Positions 58,625 through 64,000 of a stretch of DNA of 64,000 nucleotides are shown here, piece by piece. Origin of the DNA: UBA877 sp034436335 (GTDB lineage Bacteria > Chloroflexota > Anaerolineae > Anaerolineales > Villigracilaceae); contig DAOTVO010000008.1 in the NCBI GenBank assembly GCA_034436335.1, positions 1 through 64,000 of the forward strand. Direction: 5' to 3'. The notes below the pieces were generated by a model. The model made no database searches. It was given only the letters and a program-made list of their open reading frames with translations, and was not told the DNA's origin. How positions within the stretch are numbered: position 1 is the first letter of the stretch; each line of letters begins with the position of its first letter. The position numbers were made by a program, and so were the translations under genes.

Positions 58625-58876
58625 ATGATTGATAAAAACATGTCGAAAAACATCCCCGTAGATTGGGACGCCGTTTACGCCGAAGAAACGCGCTTGTTGC
58701 GCGCCTTATCTCCGCAAGAAGGTTTGCGGCAATTCTTTGCGTTAATGGCAGAATTTGAACCGTGGCTGCAGGAAACCGAGGCCGTGTTTCGGAAGGAACG
58801 CAATCAGGCAATGACCCAACTCCAGGCCCGGCTGGCCGGACTGAAAGTCAATAAAAGCCATGAACAAATTGATTGA
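58625..58876 (+). CDS. Small acidic helical protein, partner of the nucleotidyltransferase
   Basis: 83 aa (MIDKNMSKNIPVDWDAVYAEETRLLRALSPQEGLRQFFALMAEFEPWLQETEAVFRKER to VNKSHEQID). Mostly helical, no known domain. An ATG at 58640 is the alternative start. Overlaps the nucleotidyltransferase gene by 17 nt, as in toxin-antitoxin pairs. TATAAT lies at 58594. The start lies in 7-nt units (CTTCACT, ACCGACC, ACTGATG, ATTGATA). Confidence 0.6.
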   Translation: MIDKNMSKNIPVDWDAVYAEETRLLRALSPQEGLRQFFALMAEFEPWLQETEAVFRKERNQAMTQLQARLAGLKVNKSHEQID

Positions 58877-59429
58877 CTCGGTGATTGCTTTCCAGGATTT
58901 CCTGCAAAAAGAAGGCATTCCCGTTATGGCAATTGGCGGGATTGCGGTTGCGGTATGGGGAGAGCCGCGCCTCACCCGTGATATTGACATGAAGGTTTTG
59001 GTTTCACGCGAGAAGCGCGGCCGTTTGCTGGCAATTTTGCGCCCCTTCACGCCCCTTCAAGAAGATACGGACGAGTCGTTTCGCCGCTTTGGGTTGGCGT
59101 TTTTTCGAGATTCGAATGACGTTCGCATTGACGTGATGCTGGCAGATACGATTTTTGACGAAACCGCCATTCGACGTGCGCGCGAGATTGATTTCATACC
59201 TGAAAAGAGAATCCGTGTTTGTATGGCTGAAGACCTGATTGTTTATAAAATGCTCTCCACACGTGCCAAAGACCGTGGCGATGTTGAATCGGTGATCCAA
59301 AAACAGGGAGATGCTTTAGACGATGCCTACATCGAGAATTGGCTTGCTCAATTTGAAAGTGCGTTAGCAGACAGCACGCTGATTGATGATTTTCGCAAAA
59401 TGCGAAGGCGCTCATCAGACGGCGTCTGA
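58860..59429 (+). CDS. Nucleotidyltransferase (AbiEii/DUF6036-like, MNT fold)
   Basis: 189 aa. Pol-beta-type nucleotidyltransferase start: VMAIGGIAVAVWGEPRLTRDIDMKVLV, i.e. GG with DxD-type metal residues, then a third acidic residue in VRIDVMLAD. The C-terminal half is helical (EDLIVYKMLSTRAKDRGDVESVIQ). Such proteins act as nucleotidyltransferase toxins (AbiEii) or as NMP-transferring antitoxins (MNT). With the small overlapping gene before it, a toxin-antitoxin-like pair is plausible. Confidence 0.75.
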   Translation: MNKLIDSVIAFQDFLQKEGIPVMAIGGIAVAVWGEPRLTRDIDMKVLVSREKRGRLLAILRPFTPLQEDTDESFRRFGLAFFRDSNDVRIDVMLADTIFDETAIRRAREIDFIPEKRIRVCMAEDLIVYKMLSTRAKDRGDVESVIQKQGDALDDAYIENWLAQFESALADSTLIDDFRKMRRRSSDGV

Positions 59430-59447
59430 ACCAAGCCTCAATCCATC

Positions 59448-59503
59448 GAAAATCCAAAATCGCAAATCGTAAATCGCAAATCGCAAATCGCAAATCGCAA
59501 ATC
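59448..59503 (+). repeat. Eight-unit heptamer array abutting the glyQS start
   Basis: GAAAATC, CAAAATC, GCAAATC, GTAAATC, then GCAAATC four times, in perfect 7-nt register, ending 4 nt before the ATG at 59508. It occupies the whole ribosome-binding region of glyQS. Confidence 0.85.
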
Positions 59504-59507
59504 CAAC

Positions 59508-62500
59508 ATGCCCTCCACCTTCCAATCCCTCCTCCTCACCCTCCAATCCTTCTGGGCTGACCACGGCTGCCTCATCGCCCAGCCCTACTACACCCAGGTC
59601 GGCGCCGGCACAATGAACCCAGCCACCTTCCTGCGCGTCCTCGGACCCGAACCCTGGAACGTCGCCTACGTCGAACCCTCCGTCCGCCCCGACGACGGAC
59701 GCTACGGCGAGAACCCCAACCGCTTCCAGGTGCATTACCAATACCAGGTCATCCTCAAGCCCGATCCGGGCAATCCCCAAGAGTTATATCTCGACTCGCT
59801 CAAAGCCCTCGGCATTGACCCGCGCCAGCACGACATCCGCTTCGTCGAAGACAACTGGGAACAGCCCGCCATCTCCGCCTGGGGCTTGGGCTGGGAAGTC
59901 TGGCTCGACGGACAGGAAATCACCCAATTCACCTACTTCCAGCAAATGGGCGGCGTGACCCTCGACCCGGTCGCCGTCGAACTGACCTACGGGCTGGAGC
60001 GCATCCTCATCGCCCTCAACAACGCCAAAGCCATCTGGGATGAACCCTGGAACGACCAGGTCACCTACGGCGAGATTCGCCGCCGCGAAGAATTCGAGCA
60101 TTCCAAATACTACTTTGAAATCGCCGATATTGAGCGCGTCCGCCGCATGTACGACCTCTACTCCGCCGAAGCCGAAGCCTGCCTCGAACAGGGACTCGTC
60201 CTGCCCGCCCACGACTACGTCCTCAAATGCTCGCACGCCTTCAACATCCTCGACACGCGCGGCGCCATCTCCGTCGCCGAACGTCAGGCATTCTTCCGCC
60301 GCATGAGAGAACTCGCCCGCCGCGTCGCCGCCTCCTACGAAGAACAGCGCAAATCGCTGGGCTACCCTCTGCTCAAGACCGCCGACCGCAGACCGCAGAC
60401 CGTGCCGGCACAGCCGTCCACCGTCCACCGTCCATCGTCTTTCCTGCTGGAAATCGGCACCGAAGAACTTCCCGCCTCCGACGTGGACACCGCCCGCGAA
60501 CAACTCACTGCCCGCATCCCGACTCTCCTCGATGAACTGCACCTCGCCCACGGAGACATCCGCATCTTCTCGACCCCGAGGCGGATCGCCGTTTCGATCG
60601 ACTCTCTCTCCCCGCAGCAGCCCGACCGCGAGACCCTCGTCAAAGGTCCGCCTGCGGATAAAGCCCTTGTTGTAGGACAAGATAATATCCTGTCCTACAC
60701 CCCCGCCGCGCAAGGCTTCGCCAAAAAGAACGGCGTGGACGTGAAAGACCTCCTCGTCCGCGAGGAAAATGGCGGCAAATACGTCTTCGCCGTGGTCAAG
60801 CAAAAGGGACGTCCCGCGCCCGAGGTCCTGGCAGAGGCGCTGCCCAAACTGATTGCCGAAATCAAATTCGAGAAGACGATGCGCTGGCTGCCTGCGTCCC
60901 GCGCAGCGGGAAACGAGTCAGGCGTCTTCTTCTCGCGCCCCATCCGCTGGCTGGTCGCCATGTTCGGCGAGACGGTCATCCCCTTCGAATACGCCGGCGT
61001 CGCCAGCGGCAGCGTCACACGCGGACTGCGCCCCTACGGCTCGCCCGAAATCTCCATCCCCTCCGCCGAGCAATACCTCGACCTCATGCGTCAGGCAGGC
61101 ATCGTCCTCGACAAAGAAGAACGCAAAGCCTCCATCGTGGAACAGGCGAAACAGGCAGCGGCGCTGGTCGGCGGCGAAGCCCTCATCGAACAAGACCTGC
61201 TCGAAGAAGTCGCCAACCTGGTCGAGATGCCCACCGCCGTCCTGGGCGGCTTCGACCCCGCATTCCTGCAACTACCGAAAGATGTTTTGATTTCGGTCAT
61301 GAAAAAGCACCAACGCTACTTTCCCCTCACCCCTTGCCCCTCTCCCTTAGGGAGAGGGGTTGGGGTGAGGGGAGGGAGAGGGGCTGGGGGTGAGGGTCTC
61401 CTCCCTCACTTCATCGCCATCCGCAACGGCGACGACCTCCACATAGACATCGTCCGCCAGGGCAACGAACACGTGCTCGGCGCGCGCTTCGCCGACGCGG
61501 ACTTCTTCGTCCGCGAAGACCTCAAACACAAACTCGAAGACTTCCGCCCCAAACTGGCGGGTCTCACCTTCCACACCAAACTCGGCTCCATGCTCGACAA
61601 ATCCGAGCGCATGTTGAAACTCGGCGCGGAAGTGGCAGACCTGCTCCACATCAAAGACGCTGAAACCATCAAAACGCTGGCGCGGGCAATCTACCTCGCC
61701 AAGGCAGATTTGGCCACCCAAATGGTGACCGAAATGACCTCCCTGCAGGGCATCATCGGCGGCGAGTACGCCCTGCGCAGCGGCGAAGACCCCGCAGTGG
61801 CGCGGGCGATTGCCGAGCAATACCAAACCGTCCCGCAGACGAAGCCCGGCCTCGCCCTGGCGCTGACCGACCGCCTCGACTCGCTCGTCGGTCTGTTTGC
61901 TGCCGGGCTTGCTCCCAGCGGCGCAAAAGACCCGTTTGGACTGCGCCGCGCCGCGATTGGCATTGTCCAGCCGCTCATCGAACACGACGCCGACTTCGAC
62001 CTGGCTGCAGCGGTGGAGAAAGCCGCCGCGCTCCAGCCCATCGAGGTCGCGCAAGAAACGCAGGCAAAGGTTCTCGAATTCCTCGCCGGGCGGCTGAGCG
62101 TGGCGCTCAAGGAGATGGGCTACCGCTACGATGTGGTGGACGCTGTCCTGGCAGAGCAATCCGCCAACCCGGCAGCGTCGGCTCGGGCGGTGAAGCAGTT
62201 ACAGGTCTGGGTGGGACGCGAGGATTGGCGCGAGATTCTGCCAGCCTACGCGAGGTGCGTCCGCATTATCCGCTCGGCGGGAGTTGCCGGTGAGCAGCCT
62301 GCCCTGAGAGAAGTCGAAGGGTTATCAGTAATCAGTGAGCGGTTGTTGGCGGAGGCGGAGGAAAAGCGGCTGTATCAGGCGCTGCAAAACATCAACCGCC
62401 AGCCGTCCACCATCAATGAATTTTTGGAGACAGTGGTCAAACTCATCCCCTCCATCAATGCCTTCTTCGACAAGGTGCTGGTCATGGCCGAGGACGAGCA

Positions 62501-62588
62501 GGTGCGGCAGAACCGCCTCGCCCTGGTAGGACAAATTGCCAATTTGTCCAGCGGCCTGGCAGACTTGAGCAAACTGGAAGGGTTCTAG
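59508..62588 (+). CDS. glyQS: Glycyl-tRNA synthetase, alpha-beta fusion
   Basis: 1026 aa. Residues 1-290 are the alpha (catalytic) chain: FQSLLLTLQSFWADHGCLIAQPY, GAGTMNPATFLRVLGPEPW, RPDDGRYGENPNRFQVHYQYQVILKP, MGGVTLDPVAVELTYGLERI. A linker (293-311) encoded by a heptamer array follows, then the beta chain: SFLLEIGTEELPASDVD, FARKNGV-like, RPIRWLVAMFGE, LDEEVANLVEMP-like, FIAIRNG, ADFFVREDLKHKLEDF, QGIIGGEYALRSGE, anticodon-binding helices to the end. Charges tRNA-Gly. The heptamer array replaces the Shine-Dalgarno region. Several in-frame repeat insertions lie in the beta chain. Confidence 0.95.
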   Translation: MPSTFQSLLLTLQSFWADHGCLIAQPYYTQVGAGTMNPATFLRVLGPEPWNVAYVEPSVRPDDGRYGENPNRFQVHYQYQVILKPDPGNPQELYLDSLKALGIDPRQHDIRFVEDNWEQPAISAWGLGWEVWLDGQEITQFTYFQQMGGVTLDPVAVELTYGLERILIALNNAKAIWDEPWNDQVTYGEIRRREEFEHSKYYFEIADIERVRRMYDLYSAEAEACLEQGLVLPAHDYVLKCSHAFNILDTRGAISVAERQAFFRRMRELARRVAASYEEQRKSLGYPLLKTADRRPQTVPAQPSTVHRPSSFLLEIGTEELPASDVDTAREQLTARIPTLLDELHLAHGDIRIFSTPRRIAVSIDSLSPQQPDRETLVKGPPADKALVVGQDNILSYTPAAQGFAKKNGVDVKDLLVREENGGKYVFAVVKQKGRPAPEVLAEALPKLIAEIKFEKTMRWLPASRAAGNESGVFFSRPIRWLVAMFGETVIPFEYAGVASGSVTRGLRPYGSPEISIPSAEQYLDLMRQAGIVLDKEERKASIVEQAKQAAALVGGEALIEQDLLEEVANLVEMPTAVLGGFDPAFLQLPKDVLISVMKKHQRYFPLTPCPSPLGRGVGVRGGRGAGGEGLLPHFIAIRNGDDLHIDIVRQGNEHVLGARFADADFFVREDLKHKLEDFRPKLAGLTFHTKLGSMLDKSERMLKLGAEVADLLHIKDAETIKTLARAIYLAKADLATQMVTEMTSLQGIIGGEYALRSGEDPAVARAIAEQYQTVPQTKPGLALALTDRLDSLVGLFAAGLAPSGAKDPFGLRRAAIGIVQPLIEHDADFDLAAAVEKAAALQPIEVAQETQAKVLEFLAGRLSVALKEMGYRYDVVDAVLAEQSANPAASARAVKQLQVWVGREDWREILPAYARCVRIIRSAGVAGEQPALREVEGLSVISERLLAEAEEKRLYQALQNINRQPSTINEFLETVVKLIPSINAFFDKVLVMAEDEQVRQNRLALVGQIANLSSGLADLSKLEGF
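60384..60439 (+). repeat. Eight-unit heptamer array encoding the GlyRS alpha-beta linker
   Basis: GACCGCA, GACCGCA, GACCGTG, CCGGCAC, AGCCGTC, CACCGTC, CACCGTC, CATCGTC, in 7-nt register, 56 nt. Encodes DRRPQTVPAQPSTVHRPS. Confidence 0.8.
60671..60699 (+). repeat. TAGGACAA palindrome inside glyQS, copy 1
   Basis: TGTAGGACAAGATA and ATCCTGTCCTACA arms, one mismatch. Encodes VVGQDNILSYT in the beta chain. Confidence 0.75.
60890..60923 (+). repeat. Palindromic repeat inside glyQS encoding PASRAAGNESG
   Basis: Outer arms GCCTG/CAGGC, inner CCCGC/GCGGG with GCA between. Adds residues between TMRWL and VFFSRPIRW, positions contiguous in ordinary GlyS. Confidence 0.65.
61325..61396 (+). repeat. 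CCTCACCCC/GGGGTGAGG palindromic repeat inside glyQS
   Basis: CCTCACCCC, TTGCCCCTCTCCC, TTA, GGGAGAGGGG, TTGGGGTGAGG, followed by a second GGGAGAGGGG-CTGGGGGTGAGGG. In frame, residues about 606-630 (TPCPSPLGRGVGVRGGRGAG). This palindrome type is common in many bacterial genomes. Confidence 0.85.
62302..62342 (+). repeat. Inverted repeat plus heptamers inside glyQS
   Basis: CCCTGAGAGAAGTCGAAGGG, close to the widespread CCCTGAGCGAAGTCGAAGGG repeat, directly followed by TTATCAG, TAATCAG, TGAGCGG. Encodes ALREVEGLSVISER. Confidence 0.7.
62527..62549 (+). repeat. TAGGACAA palindrome inside glyQS, copy 2
   Basis: TAGGACAAATTG, C, CAATTTGTCC: 10-bp perfect arms. Encodes VGQIANLSS near the C-terminus. 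Confidence 0.75.
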
Positions 62589-62615
62589 AATTCGTTCGGT
62601 TGCAAGGAGGCTGTC

Positions 62616-63950
62616 ATGACCCAATCTCCCGGCGCCATTGACCTCGCCGAACTTCTCTTGCAAGAAGGGAAAAAGCGCGAGGCTGCGTCGTTGCTGGCAG
62701 CCTACCTGAAGCGCAATCCCACTTCGGCGCGCGCCTGGTGGGTGTTGAGCCAGGCTGTGGAAACCCCGGCCCAGGAGCGGGATTGCCTGGAACGGGTGCT
62801 GGTGCTCGAACCAGGGAACGCCCAGGCGCGGGCGCGTCTGGTGCAACTCAAAGCGCCGCCCCGGCAGTCTGTCAAACCGTTCACGGCTTCTCTTCCGTCA
62901 GACAGGGGGAGGGCGTTTGAGCCAACTCCGCCCCCGCCCGCGCCCAAGCCAGCGCCCGCCGAATGGGAAGCAACTACGCCAGACTGGCTTTCCCATCCCG
63001 CTTCTGACCTGAAGCCTGCCGCGCCGGAAGCCAAATCTGCGCCGGCCGAGGCAAAGCACCGTGCCCCGGTTCAGCCAAAACCTGCCGCGGAGCCAAGTTC
63101 CGTCCCGCCCTGGGCGGAGCCGCCTGCTCGGTCTGCCGGCGCAGAGAAGCCGGTCCGAAAACCGCCGAGCCGCAAGAAATTCGGCGCGCTGGATGTGGTC
63201 ATGATTACCATCATTCTGTGTCTGCTGGCGGCTTTTGCCTTCTTCTTGGTGTACATGTTCCTTATCCAGCCGGCTGCAACACAGGCAGTTCAGGGGTTTG
63301 CCCAAACAGAAACCCTCGCCGCCCTGCTGACCGAACGCGCTTCAACCAGGCCGAAACCCAGCCGGACGTTCACCCCCTCTCCCTCGCAGACGCCCACCGA
63401 AACGGCCACGCTGGCGCCGGGTGAGCCTTCGCCGACGTTTTCCCCCACCTCGCTCTACACTCCGACCGAGACGCCCATTCCGCAGTCGCAAATTGGTCTG
63501 GTGGCGGGCAGGTATCCGCCCGATTTTACGCTGACCAATGGCCTGACGGGTGAGTCGGTGCATCTCTACGATTACATCGGCAAACAGCCGGTGGTCCTCT
63601 TCTTCTGGGCCACCTGGTGCCCGTATTGCAAGGCCGAGCTCCCCTCTCTTCAGAGCGTCTATGAGAAATATCAAGCCGACGGGTTGGTGGTGCTGACGAT
63701 TGACTCCGACCCGGACGATTCGATTCCGGAAATTGCTTCTGTTGTGCAAAAGTACGGCATAACGTTTCCCGTCCTGGTGGATGAGACGGGGAATATCGGT
63801 TTGCAGTATGCCATTTCCTCCATCCCGCATCATCTGTTTATCGGGCGCAGCGGAAAGATTGTCTCGGTGGCCAGCGGTAGCCTCACGCAAAGGCAGTTGG
63901 AAGGGCAGGTGATGAGCATTCTGCGCGTTTTCCCCACCTCAACGCCGTAG
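62616..63950 (+). CDS. TPR-type N-terminus, membrane helix and thioredoxin-like C-terminus
   Basis: 444 aa. Residues 1-85 hold two TPR-like repeats (LAELLLQEGKKREAASLLAAYLKRNPTSARAWWVLSQAV). A Pro/Ala linker leads to one membrane helix (VVMITIILCLLAAFAFFLVYMFLI), then a Thr/Pro stalk (TFTPSPSQTPTETATLAPG) and an extracytoplasmic TlpA/ResA-like redoxin (PDFTLTNGLTGESVHLYDYIGKQPVVLFFWATWCPYCKAELPSL) with active site WCPYC. Acts in thiol reduction outside the membrane with an inside TPR module; partner unknown. The ATG at 62616 has AAGGAGG upstream. The final 50 nt of the window after its stop show no feature. Confidence 0.88.
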   Translation: MTQSPGAIDLAELLLQEGKKREAASLLAAYLKRNPTSARAWWVLSQAVETPAQERDCLERVLVLEPGNAQARARLVQLKAPPRQSVKPFTASLPSDRGRAFEPTPPPPAPKPAPAEWEATTPDWLSHPASDLKPAAPEAKSAPAEAKHRAPVQPKPAAEPSSVPPWAEPPARSAGAEKPVRKPPSRKKFGALDVVMITIILCLLAAFAFFLVYMFLIQPAATQAVQGFAQTETLAALLTERASTRPKPSRTFTPSPSQTPTETATLAPGEPSPTFSPTSLYTPTETPIPQSQIGLVAGRYPPDFTLTNGLTGESVHLYDYIGKQPVVLFFWATWCPYCKAELPSLQSVYEKYQADGLVVLTIDSDPDDSIPEIASVVQKYGITFPVLVDETGNIGLQYAISSIPHHLFIGRSGKIVSVASGSLTQRQLEGQVMSILRVFPTSTP

Positions 63951-64000
63951 GGACATTTTGCGGGGAATGTGTTGTTTTGCCTGGGAGGTGAGTCCCACGA

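Noticed and set aside
57964..64000. DGR reverse transcriptase and template repeat near the caspase-FGE gene
   Set aside because: No protein with reverse-transcriptase motifs and no second copy of 57841-57955 was found downstream or upstream within the window.

Overview
The window looks like chromosomal DNA of an anaerobic, heterotrophic member of the Chloroflexota (Anaerolineae-like). The evidence is GC-rich coding sequence, many lipoproteins with Thr/Pro-rich linkers, separate TIGR03960- and TIGR03936-type genes, a fused glycyl-tRNA synthetase and many two-component and roadblock-type proteins. No plasmid, phage or CRISPR locus is visible. The lineage is inferred from family content, not from a marker gene.

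Layout. 0-6 kb: a truncated dus, a LOG-family gene, an HtrA-type protease, a molybdopterin oxidoreductase, a polytopic membrane protein and a glycosyltransferase. 6-12 kb: glutamate dehydrogenase, a radical-SAM/DUF2344 pair, a PrsW-like protease and tRNA-Arg(CCG). 12-23 kb, all minus strand: a TPR protein, polA, a receiver protein ending in an inactivated IS200-like transposase domain, and four exported or lipid-anchored proteins, one an M23 peptidase with a long Thr/Arg repeat tail. 23-30 kb: surE, the remnant of an O6-alkylguanine transferase-like gene, and a 14-blade propeller histidine kinase with its NarL-type regulator. 30-39.6 kb, minus strand: DinB-like, aminotransferase, sugar nucleotidyltransferase, chromate-transporter half, oligoendopeptidase, an intein-containing UvrD/PcrA helicase and MscL with a zinc ribbon. 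39.7-49.2 kb: a peptide-type ABC transporter whose main binding protein reads as a circular permutation. 49-55 kb: a receiver-roadblock regulator, tRNA-Gln, glmU, cdd, recO and a geranylgeranyl-reductase-like flavoprotein. 55.5-59.4 kb: a candidate conflict locus (EACC1-like protein, caspase-FGE protein with a diversity-generating-retroelement-like C-terminus, gene debris behind a palindromic operator, and a small protein plus nucleotidyltransferase). 59.5-64 kb: a fused glyQS carrying many in-frame repeat insertions, and a TPR-thioredoxin protein.

A second layer runs through the window. Short arrays of 7-nt (sometimes 8-nt) units sit at gene starts, gene ends and inter-domain linkers, and several palindromic repeat families lie between and inside genes. 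Several genes also have a TATAAT box only 6-7 nt before the start codon, which suggests leaderless mRNAs.

Most novel candidates: the caspase-FGE protein with a retroelement-like variable region beside an EACC1-like partner; the receiver-roadblock-dead-transposase fusion next to polA; the permuted binding protein; and the heptamer-array system, most dense in glyQS.
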